Below, piece by piece: positions 46,332-55,121 of a DNA stretch of 64,000 bases. Position numbers and translations under genes: made by a program. Source of the stretch: an uncultured Anderseniella sp. (GTDB taxonomy: Bacteria; Pseudomonadota; Alphaproteobacteria; Rhizobiales; Aestuariivirgaceae); the NCBI GenBank assembly GCA_947488295.1, contig CANKYU010000002.1:620001-684000 (forward strand), read 5' to 3'. Position 1 is the stretch's first letter; each line of letters opens with the position of its first letter. The notes below the pieces were generated by a model, which searched no databases, was not told the origin of the DNA, and was given only the letters and a program-made list of their open reading frames with translations.

Positions 46332-47855
46332 ATGGAGTTCCTGAATTATTTTGGCGGCGTGTTTGAACCGTGGGCGTTCATGCTGCTGCTCGGCGGCACC
46401 ATCGGCGGCCTGATCCTGGGTGCGACGCCCGGGCTTTCGCCGACAATGGCAGTGGCCCTGCTGATCCCGTTCACCTTCCACATGTCGGCAACCCACGGGC
46501 TGGTTCTGCTCGGCGCTGCCTATACTTCCACGGTCGCAGGCGGCGCGGTCAGTGCGATCCTGCTGAAGATACCGGGGGCTCCCGCCAACATCGCAACGGC
46601 ACTGGACGGCAATGAAATGGCCAAGCGCGGAGAAGGCGCCAGGGCACTTCACATGTCGTTCCTGTCGTCCGGTGTTGGCGGGGTCATCGGTATCCTGCTG
46701 CTGATCTTCCTGACGCCGGTGCTGGCGCAGTGGGTGCTGAAAATCCAGACGCCGCATGTTTTCTGGATCGCCATTCTGGGTGTGACCGTCATCGGATCTC
46801 TGGATTCCAAGTCGTTCGTGAAAGGCCTGCTGTCAGGCTGTATCGGGCTGTGGCTGTCGACCATCGGGTATGACGAGATCCAGGGCACCGAGCGGTTCAT
46901 CTTTGCCGATGCCCTGAGTGGCGGCATCGGCATCATTCCCGCTCTCATCGGCCTGTTCGCCATTCCCCAGGTGCTGGACATGATGGCCAAGGGTCGCGTC
47001 GATGCACTTGTCGAGGCGCTCGAGGTGCCAAAACAAAAACTGACCGCCTCGTTGCGCGAACTCACCCGATATGTCCGCGCCTTGTCCATCGGCACGGTGG
47101 TCGGCTCCATCATCGGGCTCATACCCGGTGTCGGCGGCCAGATAGCCGGACTGGTTGCCTACGACCAGTCGCGCAAACTGTCGCCGCAGCGGGAGAAGTT
47201 CGGCACCGGTCATCCCGAAGGTGTGGTGGCTGCAGAGTCTGCCAACAATGCCATGGTGGGCCCGTCGCTGGTGCCGCTGCTGACCCTGTCCATTCCCGGC
47301 AGCCCGACGGCGGCAGTGCTGCTTGGCGGCCTGTTGATCAAGGAAATTTTCCCCGGTTCGGATATTTTCGACAACCATCCTGAAGTGGTGTGGACATTCA
47401 TCAACTCGATGCTGGTCGGCCAGGTCCTGATGGTGATATTCGGCATCATGATTGCCGGCTGGGCAGCCAGGATCGCGCGGGCTCCCGCCCCGATCATGGC
47501 AGCGGGGGTCCTGGTGCTGGCGGTGTTCGGATCCTACTCGGTCGGGCAGTCGGTGGGCGACGTGCATATCATGCTGGCGCTGGGTATCGGCATGTTCATC
47601 CTGGAGAAGTTCGGCTTTTCAGCAGCCCCGCTGGTGCTGGGCCTCATTCTGGGCCCTATCGCCGGAGACAATTTCACCCAGGGCATGACGCTGGCCGCCG
47701 CGCAGGACGGTCCGTGGGTCTACTTCTTCACCGGCACGCTGAACATCTTCCTGATTTCGCTGGTCATCGCCTCGATCGCCTATTCGTTCTGGAACAACAT
47801 GCTGGCGGGCGGCAAAACCCCCGCCGCAGAACCGGCTGGGAGGGAAGCGAAATGA
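46332..47855 (+). CDS. tctA: Tripartite tricarboxylate transporter large permease (TctA family)
   Basis: A 507-aa inner-membrane protein with about 12 hydrophobic segments. The hallmark GATPGLSPTMAVALLIPFTF is present near residue 30, as are VGPSLVPLLTLSIPGSPTAA and a long GGQIAGLVAYDQSRKLSP loop. The ATG at 46332 follows an AGGA motif. It forms the channel of a secondary uptake system with the TctB- and TctC-like proteins encoded next. The downstream enzymes suggest a two-carbon sulfonate or carboxylate as substrate rather than citrate. Confidence 0.93.
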   Translation: MEFLNYFGGVFEPWAFMLLLGGTIGGLILGATPGLSPTMAVALLIPFTFHMSATHGLVLLGAAYTSTVAGGAVSAILLKIPGAPANIATALDGNEMAKRGEGARALHMSFLSSGVGGVIGILLLIFLTPVLAQWVLKIQTPHVFWIAILGVTVIGSLDSKSFVKGLLSGCIGLWLSTIGYDEIQGTERFIFADALSGGIGIIPALIGLFAIPQVLDMMAKGRVDALVEALEVPKQKLTASLRELTRYVRALSIGTVVGSIIGLIPGVGGQIAGLVAYDQSRKLSPQREKFGTGHPEGVVAAESANNAMVGPSLVPLLTLSIPGSPTAAVLLGGLLIKEIFPGSDIFDNHPEVVWTFINSMLVGQVLMVIFGIMIAGWAARIARAPAPIMAAGVLVLAVFGSYSVGQSVGDVHIMLALGIGMFILEKFGFSAAPLVLGLILGPIAGDNFTQGMTLAAAQDGPWVYFFTGTLNIFLISLVIASIAYSFWNNMLAGGKTPAAEPAGREAK

Positions 47856-48313
47856 CCTCGCACCGCATGCAGCATGTCGTTCCCGGTCTTGCGATCTTCG
47901 TGCTGGCCTCGATCGTCACCTGGCTGAGTTTCACCCAGCAACCGGCGGAAGCATTTCTGTTCCCCCGGGTCATTTCGGTAGTGTTCATCATACTGGCGGC
48001 CTGGAACCTGATCCGGGCGGTGACCGGTATGTCCAAAGTAGGCCGCGGAATCCCGGTGGACACCCTGAAGAACCTGGCGCCGGGTCTGGCGGTGATGCTG
48101 CTGTATGTATTCTTTGGCGCCAAGCACCTGGGATTCTACCTCGGATCCACGCTGGCATTTTTCGCCATATACAGTTTTTACGACCCCGCTTCCTGGTCCA
48201 GCGTCAAGGACTGGATCAAGCGGATTTTTGTGACGGCCGCCTTCATGGCCGTCATCTATGCCCTCTTCGCCGTGGTCCTGCAGGTCCACACACCAAGGGG
48301 AATCCTCTTTTGA
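47852..48313 (+). CDS. tctB: Tripartite tricarboxylate transporter small permease (TctB family)
   Basis: A 153-aa membrane protein with four hydrophobic helices, typical of TctB (VPGLAIFVLASIVTWLSF start, FLFPRVISVVFIILAAWN). The start overlaps the tctA stop (ATGA), indicating translational coupling. A longer frame in this phase is a shadow of tctA. Confidence 0.9.
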   Translation: MTSHRMQHVVPGLAIFVLASIVTWLSFTQQPAEAFLFPRVISVVFIILAAWNLIRAVTGMSKVGRGIPVDTLKNLAPGLAVMLLYVFFGAKHLGFYLGSTLAFFAIYSFYDPASWSSVKDWIKRIFVTAAFMAVIYALFAVVLQVHTPRGILF

Positions 48314-48371
48314 TGTGGGTGCAAGCCATATCGATTGAAACAACCAAGAAAGCTTCTGGGAGGAAGACACT

Positions 48372-49340
48372 ATGAAGAAACTTTTCAAGACCGCCGTTCT
48401 GGCAACCGCTGCGCTGGCGGTTGCGGCAACCGGATCATTTGCCGCTGACTATCCCGATCGTCCCATCGGTGTAGCCGTGTCCTACGGCGCAGGCGGTGCG
48501 ACCGACTTTCAGGCACGCATCGTGACCATGGTGGCCGGCAACGAAGACATTCTCGGCCAGCCGATCTATATTCTGAACAAGCCCGGCGCCGGCGGCCGCA
48601 AAGGCTGGAACTGGTTTGCCACCGAAGCCCCGGCGGACGGTTACACAATGTCGGCCTATAACATCCCGCACTTCATCGCCCAGTCGATCAAGGGCGGCGT
48701 GAAGTACTCTGCAGACTCGTTTGAACCGATCGCCAACTGGGGCTCCGACCCGGCCGTGGTCGTTGTCGGCAAGGACAGCAAGTTCAATTCCATGCAGGAC
48801 CTGATCGACTATGCCAAGGCCAATCCCGGCAAGACGACAACCTCCGGCGCCGGCCTGTTTGTAGGCCATCACATTGCCGCCCTGCAGATTGAAAAGGCAT
48901 GCGAATGCAAGCTGGCTTACGTACCGACCAAAGGCGGCGGTGCCGCTGCCATGAAGGCAGTGATCGGTGGCGAAGTACTGGCCGGCATCAACAACCTGTC
49001 GGACGCGTTCCGTGCGCGTGAGGCGGGTAACGTCAAGATACTCGGGGTTGCCGACCTGGAGCGCAATGATTTCATCAAGGATGTGCCGACACTCAAAGAA
49101 TCAGGCCTTGATGTCGACAACTCATCGGTCAACTTCCGCGGCCTTATGGTGCCGAAAGGCACACCGCCGGAAATCATCGAAAAACTGGCCAAGCAGGTGC
49201 CGATGATGTTTGCCCATGCGCGCGTTGCCAAGCGCATGAAGGCCGGCGGCTCACCGATGAAAATAATGAACCGGGAGGAAGTGCAGAAAATGTGGGCAGA
49301 CCGTGAAGAGGTTCTCAAGGAACTGCTGAAAGGCCTGTAG
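48372..49340 (+). CDS. tctC: Tripartite tricarboxylate transporter substrate-binding protein (TctC family)
   Basis: A 322-aa periplasmic protein with a signal peptide (MKKLFKTAVLATAALAVAAT, cleavage near SFA-ADY). TctC/Bug family features are DYPDRPIGVAVSYGAGGATD, ILNKPGAGGRKGWNWFA and VPTKGGGAAAMKAVIGGEV. It delivers the substrate to TctAB. A hairpin and 102-bp gap separate it from the aldehyde dehydrogenase gene. Confidence 0.93.
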   Translation: MKKLFKTAVLATAALAVAATGSFAADYPDRPIGVAVSYGAGGATDFQARIVTMVAGNEDILGQPIYILNKPGAGGRKGWNWFATEAPADGYTMSAYNIPHFIAQSIKGGVKYSADSFEPIANWGSDPAVVVVGKDSKFNSMQDLIDYAKANPGKTTTSGAGLFVGHHIAALQIEKACECKLAYVPTKGGGAAAMKAVIGGEVLAGINNLSDAFRAREAGNVKILGVADLERNDFIKDVPTLKESGLDVDNSSVNFRGLMVPKGTPPEIIEKLAKQVPMMFAHARVAKRMKAGGSPMKIMNREEVQKMWADREEVLKELLKGL

Positions 49341-49364
49341 TTACTGCTTAGACAACCACAAACC

Positions 49365-49397
49365 TTGAAGGCGGAGTCTGTTTCGCTCCGCCTTCAA
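49365..49397 (+). other. Intercistronic hairpin after tctC
   Basis: TTGAAGGCGGAG (49365-49376) and CTCCGCCTTCAA (49386-49397) form a perfect 12-bp stem with a 9-nt loop. The 3' side runs into A residues, not T, so it is not a forward terminator. It probably stabilises the upstream tctC message. Confidence 0.75.
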
Positions 49398-49442
49398 AAA
49401 ACACCCGACCCAACCTCTTTCGAACCCAGGACCTCTTAAGTC

Positions 49443-50876
49443 ATGTCAAGCCAAGCCGCTTTTTCAACACCGCCAACCGATGAAGAAGCCATCATTGACG
49501 CGATTGTGGACCGGGCCCGGGCAGCGCAGGTCAAATACGAGGCCGGTGCCGACCAGGCCCGTTATGATACCGCGGCACTGGCGGCCGCCTGGGCACTTAT
49601 GCAACCCGACCGCAATGCCGAACTGGCTGCCATGGCGGTTGCAACCACCGGCCTCGGCAACGTGGCCGACAAGATTACCAAGAACCACCGCAAGACGCTT
49701 GGCCTGTTACGCGACATCAGACACGCGAAAACACAAGGCATCGTGAGCGATGACCCGGCGCGCGGCATCACTGAAATTGCGCGGCCAATCGGCGTCATCG
49801 GTGCCGTCGTGCCGTCGACCAATCCGGTGGCGACACCCATCAACAACGTCGTCAACGCGCTGAAGTGCGGCAATGCCATTATCCTGTCGCCGTCACCAAA
49901 AGGCGTCGAGGTATGCGAAAAACTGCTCGGATACATTCACGCCGAGTTCGACAAGGTCGGGCTGGATCATGATCTGGTACAGATGGTGCCGGCGCCGTCT
50001 TCCAAGGTGAAGACCCAGCGCCTGATGGAGGTAACCGACCTGCTGGTTGTCACCGGCAGCCAGGACAATGTGCGCCGGGCCTATTCGTCCGGTACGCCGG
50101 CCATCGGCGTCGGGGCCGGCAATGTCACGGTAATCGTGGACGAGACCGCTGACCTGGCTGAGGCCGCACGCAAGATCGCGGCGTCGAAAACCTTCGACAA
50201 TGCCACGTCGTGTTCATCGGAAAACGTGCTGGTGGTGGTGGACGAAATTTACGACGCTTTCATCACCGAACTCGAAGCCGCAGGCGGCCGCATGCTGCAC
50301 GGTGCGACCGCCGACAAGCTCAAGTCGGCCTTGTTTCAGGGCGGCAAGCTGAACCGGCACATGATCGCCCACGACATTGACCGGGTGATCGATGTCGCGG
50401 AAGTGGATGTCGCGGACGCTGACAATGCCCGCTTCCTGATGGTGCCAGCCAACGGGATTGGTCCTGATCACCCCGAATCGGGGGAAAAACTGTCACTGGT
50501 GCTTTCGGTCTATCGTGCCGCTGATTTCAACGCCGCGAAACAGCTTAGCGCCAGGATACTCGCACATCAGGGCGCGGGTCACTCGATCGGACTGCACACG
50601 GCCGACGATACACGCGCGCTCGGCATGGGGCTTGAAATGCCGACCTGCCGGGTCATCGTCAACCAGGCCCACTGCTTCGCCACCGGCGGGTCTTTCGACA
50701 ACGGCATGCCGTTTTCCCTGTCCATGGGCTGCGGCAGCTGGGGCGGCAATTCCATCGACGACAACCTTAACTACCGCCATTTCATGAACACCACCAAGGT
50801 GGTCCGTACCATTGCGGTGAACGAACCGGCGGTTGAAGACATCTTTTCAGATTACTGGCAACGGGCCGGCGAATGA
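49443..50876 (+). CDS. CoA-acylating aldehyde dehydrogenase (SauS-like)
   Basis: A 477-aa member of the acylating aldehyde dehydrogenase group (EutE/AdhE and sulfoacetaldehyde dehydrogenase). Catalytic Cys257 is in FDNATSCSSENVLVV, with PIGVIGAVVPSTNPVATPIN and KCGNAIILSPSPKGVEVCEK forming the cofactor site, and VPANGIGPDHPESGEKLSLV typical of the family. Next to an acyl-CoA ligase and a TTT importer, the nearest known system is sulfoacetate use in Cupriavidus (SauS: sulfoacetyl-CoA to sulfoacetaldehyde). No xsc gene is present in this window, so another short acyl-CoA is possible. It overlaps the ligase gene by 4 bp. Confidence 0.85.
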   Translation: MSSQAAFSTPPTDEEAIIDAIVDRARAAQVKYEAGADQARYDTAALAAAWALMQPDRNAELAAMAVATTGLGNVADKITKNHRKTLGLLRDIRHAKTQGIVSDDPARGITEIARPIGVIGAVVPSTNPVATPINNVVNALKCGNAIILSPSPKGVEVCEKLLGYIHAEFDKVGLDHDLVQMVPAPSSKVKTQRLMEVTDLLVVTGSQDNVRRAYSSGTPAIGVGAGNVTVIVDETADLAEAARKIAASKTFDNATSCSSENVLVVVDEIYDAFITELEAAGGRMLHGATADKLKSALFQGGKLNRHMIAHDIDRVIDVAEVDVADADNARFLMVPANGIGPDHPESGEKLSLVLSVYRAADFNAAKQLSARILAHQGAGHSIGLHTADDTRALGMGLEMPTCRVIVNQAHCFATGGSFDNGMPFSLSMGCGSWGGNSIDDNLNYRHFMNTTKVVRTIAVNEPAVEDIFSDYWQRAGE

Positions 50877-52417
50877 ATGAGGCCGCCGCCATCGATGCCG
50901 GGCAGATCAGCGGCCTTTCGGTTCGCGGACTGATAGACTTGCGGGCCGATACGACACCGGATGCGGTGTTTCTCACCGATCCGGTAACCGGCGGCACAAT
51001 CAGTTATCTGGGGCTTCGCGACCGGTGCCGCGCGGTTGCCGCAAGGATAGCCCGGAAGGGCGTCAAACCCGGCCAGGCAGTGGCTTACGCGCTGAGCAAC
51101 GGACCTGCATCAGCGGTCTGTGTTCTGGGCATCATGTATGGCGGCTATCTCGCCACAGCCATCAATCTGGTGGCCGGTAATGACACGATTTCCTATGTGC
51201 TGTCGCATTCATCGACCCGGCTCGTGCTGGCCCAACAGCAGACACAGGAGCTGGTGGAACGCGCCCTGCAGGCCCTGGACCACCCGCCGCAAACCGTACT
51301 GGTTAACGACGATTTTTTCGAGATCTGCCACGATGCGGCGGACCTTCCCCCGCTGGCACATGATGACGACGGCCTGTTAATGTACACCTCCGGTACGACA
51401 GGCCGGCCAAAGGGTGTTGTGCTGCGGCAGTCAAGTGTGCTGGCGGGGGGAGTAAATGCCGTACTGGCGCATCAGCTGACGGCATCGGACCGCGCCTTAT
51501 GCGTGCTGCCGCTGTATCACATCAACGGGCTGTGCGTGACCGTCATGGGGCCACTGGCGTCCGGCGGCGGGGTGGTGGTGCCGCCAAAATTCTCTGTCTC
51601 GTCGTTCTGGGCCACCATCCGCGATCATGCCTGCACCTGGTTTTCAGTGGTGCCGACGCAGATTTCCTACCTGCTGCATGATGCGGAAAAGGCGTCTGGC
51701 AATCCGGCCGACATTCCCGGCCTGCGCTTCGGGCGGTCGGCATCGGCGCCCCTGTCTCCGGATGTGCATGAAGCGTTTGAAACAAAATTCGGTCTACCCA
51801 TTATCGAAACCATGGGACTGACGGAAACCGCCGCGCAGATCCTGTCGAACCCCCTGCCACCGGGAGATCGCAGAATTGGCTCTCCGGGCCTGGCAATCGG
51901 CAATGAAGTGATGATTGGCGACGACAACCAGAACGAAACGGCTGCCGGTGTGGAAGGCGAGGTTCTGGTGCGCGGGCCCAATGTCATGCGGGTCTATCTC
52001 GACAATCCGGAAGCCACCGCCGCCTCATTGACCGAAGACGGGTGGCTGCGCACCGGCGATCTCGGGCGCATGGATGAGGACGGCTATGTGTTCATCACCG
52101 GCCGGCTCAAGGAACTGATCATCAAGGGCGGCGAGAACATCGCCCCGCGCGAGGTCGACGAAGCGCTGTACGCTCATCCCGATGTCGTTGAAGCCGCGGC
52201 TTTTGCATGTACCTGCGAGCGTTATGGCCAGCGCATTGAAGCGGGCGTTGCGCTCAGTTCGCAATCCAGCGTCAGCGAAGCGGATCTGATAACACTGTGT
52301 ACCTCGAAGATCGGCGCGTTCAAGTCACCGGACCGGATTCACTTCATGGCCGAACTGCCGAAAGGCCCGTCCGGCAAGATCCAGCGCATCAAGCTGCAGG
52401 AACTTTTTGGCCGGTGA
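50873..52417 (+). CDS. AMP-forming acyl-CoA ligase (SauT-like)
   Basis: A 514-aa enzyme of the ANL superfamily: P-loop LMYTSGTTGRPKGVVL, ETMGLTETAAQI, WLRTGDLG, the KGGENIAPREVDE hinge region and the catalytic lysine in GPSGKIQR. It activates a carboxylic acid as an adenylate and transfers it to CoA. Coupled by ATGA overlap to a CoA-acylating aldehyde dehydrogenase, it would give acid to acyl-CoA to aldehyde, the sulfoacetate scheme of SauT and SauS. The substrate remains unproven. Confidence 0.85.
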   Translation: MNEAAAIDAGQISGLSVRGLIDLRADTTPDAVFLTDPVTGGTISYLGLRDRCRAVAARIARKGVKPGQAVAYALSNGPASAVCVLGIMYGGYLATAINLVAGNDTISYVLSHSSTRLVLAQQQTQELVERALQALDHPPQTVLVNDDFFEICHDAADLPPLAHDDDGLLMYTSGTTGRPKGVVLRQSSVLAGGVNAVLAHQLTASDRALCVLPLYHINGLCVTVMGPLASGGGVVVPPKFSVSSFWATIRDHACTWFSVVPTQISYLLHDAEKASGNPADIPGLRFGRSASAPLSPDVHEAFETKFGLPIIETMGLTETAAQILSNPLPPGDRRIGSPGLAIGNEVMIGDDNQNETAAGVEGEVLVRGPNVMRVYLDNPEATAASLTEDGWLRTGDLGRMDEDGYVFITGRLKELIIKGGENIAPREVDEALYAHPDVVEAAAFACTCERYGQRIEAGVALSSQSSVSEADLITLCTSKIGAFKSPDRIHFMAELPKGPSGKIQRIKLQELFGR

Positions 52418-52432
52418 CCTGTTGGTTTGGGC

Positions 52433-52642
52433 CTATCGTTCCAGCGATTCCTCTTCAGGTGCCATCCAGGCGCGCAAGATCTTGCGGTCGATGAGCCAGG
52501 TGACAAACAGGCAGGGTGGCGCCATGAGCAGTGGACCCCATACCCCGATTTCGTTCGCAGACAATTTCAGAAGCCACCAGAGCGTAAGTGTAAATACGCC
52601 AAACAAGATCACCACTGCGAAATAACCCAACCAGTTCGCCAT
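52433..52642 (-). CDS. Small membrane protein, hypothetical
   Basis: A 69-aa protein with two hydrophobic helices (YFAVVILFGVFTLTLWWLLK and GPLLMAPPCLFVTWLID) and charged tails, convergent with the ligase gene. A start at 52669 is equally possible. No family is recognised. Confidence 0.45.
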   Translation of the reverse strand: MANWLGYFAVVILFGVFTLTLWWLLKLSANEIGVWGPLLMAPPCLFVTWLIDRKILRAWMAPEEESLER

Positions 52643-52669
52643 ACCATCCCCACTGCCTTTCAACCTCAT

Positions 52670-53284
52670 CCAGTGCCCAATTCAGCACACCGGGCCAAGC
52701 ATCGCGCAGTTTTTCTGACGTTAGGTTAAAACTGTTGGTGAACGAAAGATTCACCGGCTGACGGGGCGTCCTGCCGGTTCGGGCAAATGAATGGGTAAGG
52801 AAAAGGTTCAGATTTACGCGCGGGCCGCCATGCAATCTAAGGGCTGCCAAAGGAGGGGTTTCGAGTGCCGCCCCAAAATCCCCTCCCAGCATCTATGCAA
52901 ACTGGACATACGCTGTACTGAATTGCCCATCAAGCAGGAGGCACCCTACGCGCCAAAGGTTCACGAGCCGTAAAGCCCGGTGAAATTCATCGCGGGTGAA
53001 CTTTGTGCCTGGCCGCCTTCACTCACGTCAGGCTCAGCGATTTCAGGTTGCGCAGCACGGTTAAACTGGTGTCGGCAAAACCTCCAATATCGATACTGCG
53101 CAGGGAGAGGGTGTGTCCCGGTGATCGAGGTTTCAAGTAAGAAAGCGCGCTGGAGGCTGCCTGGTCTCAGCTTCGCATAATTGCCTACCTGCCAATTGCG
53201 GTCATCCATTCGGAATTTTCGATGCGGTAGCCTTTTCCACATAGCTGCGGGAAAACATATAGGGACTGGAAAACATTAGGCCTG
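52670..53284. other. Intergenic region, possible gene relics
   Basis: About 615 bp with no supported gene. Open frames exist on both strands but none has a ribosome binding site or recognisable motif, and they overlap one another. Confidence 0.4.
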
Positions 53285-53644
53285 TCAGACGCCGGCTATT
53301 GCCTCTTTTCCCCACAGGGCATTGAGAGCCTCTTCACTTGCCAGCCCCATCATCATCAATACCAATGGCCATCCTGCAATCAACCAAACCAATACGCCCT
53401 TCAACATGGTGGACAGAAACTTCTGCAACCGAGGATTTCGCGGGTCGCTCAACCACAGCAGACCGCGAAATCGCATAGGCCAGGCTTCCTTGATAGCGGA
53501 TGTCCATACGCCTACCGCAAGGATCCAATAATACAGAAAACCCAGGAACGCGACGACAAACAGAAACAGGTAGAGAGCCCGCAGATATCCCACGTACTCC
53601 CAGGCTGACAAGGCGATAATGTATTCATCCAAAATCGGGGTCAT
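53285..53644 (-). CDS. Small integral membrane protein, hypothetical
   Basis: A 119-aa protein with two or three membrane segments (YLFLFVVAFLGFLYYWIL and GVLVWLIAGWPLVLMMMGLA) separated by a basic loop (RFRGLLWLSDPRNPRLQKF). The ATG at 53644 is chosen over the TTG at 53680. No family recognised. Confidence 0.6.
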   Translation of the reverse strand: MTPILDEYIIALSAWEYVGYLRALYLFLFVVAFLGFLYYWILAVGVWTSAIKEAWPMRFRGLLWLSDPRNPRLQKFLSTMLKGVLVWLIAGWPLVLMMMGLASEEALNALWGKEAIAGV

Positions 53645-53797
53645 ATCCAACCCACATAATGCGGGCAGGTCGAGAGTCAACCGAATGCTTTAAGGGGCTG
53701 AAGGTTTCCGGTGCAGCTGCCACGCGCCCAAATTCTCTATTTATGGGGCCAACTGCACGTACTTTTGTGGCGGAGTTTGCCACTTGCGAGAAAAGAT

Positions 53798-53872
53798 TGG
53801 CTCCCCGGGAGGGATTCGAACCCCCGACCGATCGGTTAACAGCCGATTGCTCTACCACTGAGCTACCGAGGA
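53798..53872 (-). tRNA. tRNA-Asn (anticodon GTT)
   Basis: A 75-nt cloverleaf on the minus strand: acceptor TCCTCGG with CCGGGGA, D-arm TAGCTCAGTGGTAGAGC, anticodon loop CTGTTAA giving GTT, T-loop GTTCGAATC, and encoded CCA. Confidence 0.96.
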
Positions 53873-53999
53873 AGGATGGCCTGCCTATAGCAGACAGTTT
53901 CGCGGTGTTAAAGCCCAATTTGCCACTAAGTTCAAAAACTCTTTGGATTCAATAGCCGGCGCACTTGTATAGCTGTGGTGTAATGGTTAGATGGCCGCT

Positions 54000-54299
54000 A
54001 TGACACGACGCGTTCGCATCGGCAATCACTCACTGAAAGTGCCCGGCAGCCCGACAGCGCGCCGGCTGCTTGGTGCCGGTCTGGTGATTGGCGGGATACT
54101 GGGATTTCTCCCGATACTGGGGTTCTGGATGGTGCCACTCGGCCTGATCATCCTGTCCATAGATTCCAGTATTGTCAGGCGCTGGCGACGCCGCGTGGAA
54201 GTCAAGCATGGCGCCTGGCTGAAGAAGCGATTTCCAAGGTTTGCCGCCTTGCTCGGCCTTGCAAACAACGGTAACGGCAACAACAAGAAGCAGGTCTAG
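54000..54299 (+). CDS. Small membrane protein (PGPGW-like, uncertain)
   Basis: A 99-aa protein with a basic N-terminus, two adjacent hydrophobic segments (LLGAGLVIGGILGFLPILGF and WMVPLGLIILSI) and a basic C-terminal half. The glycine-rich helical hairpin resembles the PGPGW-type small membrane proteins. The ATG at 53991 (9 bp upstream) is an alternative start; neither has a strong ribosome binding site. The acetyltransferase gene follows after 3 bp. Confidence 0.65.
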   Translation: MTRRVRIGNHSLKVPGSPTARRLLGAGLVIGGILGFLPILGFWMVPLGLIILSIDSSIVRRWRRRVEVKHGAWLKKRFPRFAALLGLANNGNGNNKKQV

Positions 54300-54302
54300 G
54301 GC

Positions 54303-55121
54303 ATGTCACAGGCACACGACGACAACACTTTGATCATCGGCAAGGACGATCTGGTGGCGCAGCTTGCAGCGCTTGGTGTTCAGCGCGGCGACGGTGTCTT
54401 CGTGCACACATCACTGGCGCAGATCGGTCATGTCATCGGCGGCCCGAGAGGCCTGATCGAAGCCCTGATCGAAGCTGTTGGTGACCGGGGCCTGATCGGC
54501 ATGCCGGGCTTCAGTCATGATGCCTATGATCCCGCGACCCTCATGGACGTCCGCCTGTCCGAAAAACAACGCCTGCACGTCAGGTCCCAGGTGCCCGGCT
54601 TCGATCCTGCGCGTTCCGATGTGCGCCAGAACGGCGCCGTGCCGGAGGCCTTCAGAAGCTGGCCCGGTGTGATCAGAAGCCACCATCCGACCAGCTCTGT
54701 ACTGCTGCTGGGACCCGATGCCGCCGAGCTGGCGGCCGATCACGACCCGCTTGACTGGGCGACCGGTCCCGAAACCCCGTGGGGGCGGTTGAGAGACCGG
54801 CCCGCCATGAAGATACTGCTGATCGGCGTGGGCTGGAACCGGTGCTCGGCACTTCATGCCGCGGAAAGCGTTGCCACCCATCGCCGCACCATCCTGCGTG
54901 ATATCAGGCATGGCCCGGACGGTGCGTGGATCAAGGCGCCTGATGTGGAAGATGATCTTGGCCGTCTCTTCCTGCCCGCCGGCAAGGCCTGGGAGGAAAC
55001 CGGAGCTGTGGCCATGGGCAAGATCGGCAATGCGGACTGCCGGCTCACAGACTATGGCGCGCTGGTGGAATTTGCAGCCGACTGGATCGGGCGGCGGAAC
55101 CGCGAGGACGGTATTACCTGA
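54303..55121 (+). CDS. AAC(3) family (aminoglycoside 3-N-acetyltransferase-like) protein
   Basis: A 272-aa protein of the antibiotic NAT/AAC(3) family. Blocks are LAALGVQRGDGVFVHTSLAQ, GPRGLIEALIEAVGDRGL, MPGFSHDAYDP, VIRSHHPTSSVLLLGPDA and the conserved GWNRCSALHAAES with a histidine. Chromosomal members often have other substrates, so drug resistance should not be assumed. It starts 3 bp after the small membrane protein gene and its end overlaps the convergent TetR gene by 8 bp. Confidence 0.88.
   Translation: MSQAHDDNTLIIGKDDLVAQLAALGVQRGDGVFVHTSLAQIGHVIGGPRGLIEALIEAVGDRGLIGMPGFSHDAYDPATLMDVRLSEKQRLHVRSQVPGFDPARSDVRQNGAVPEAFRSWPGVIRSHHPTSSVLLLGPDAAELAADHDPLDWATGPETPWGRLRDRPAMKILLIGVGWNRCSALHAAESVATHRRTILRDIRHGPDGAWIKAPDVEDDLGRLFLPAGKAWEETGAVAMGKIGNADCRLTDYGALVEFAADWIGRRNREDGIT

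Noticed and set aside
49365..49397. Rho-independent terminator after tctC
   Set aside because: The stem is strong, but A residues rather than T follow on the coding strand, and the next gene is co-directional; kept as an intercistronic hairpin.
52455..52892. 145-codon minus-strand frame
   Set aside because: It covers the small membrane gene in another phase, has no ribosome binding site and no recognisable fold.
53969..54020. tRNA-like 5' half (GCTGTGGTGTAATGGTTAGA...)
   Set aside because: It resembles a tRNA start, but no pairing acceptor 3' strand, T-stem or sensible anticodon stem follows, and the small membrane protein gene begins inside it.
54303..55121. Acquired aminoglycoside resistance gene
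   Set aside because: The protein is of the AAC(3) family, but base composition matches the surroundings and no mobile element is adjacent; chromosomal members commonly have other roles.
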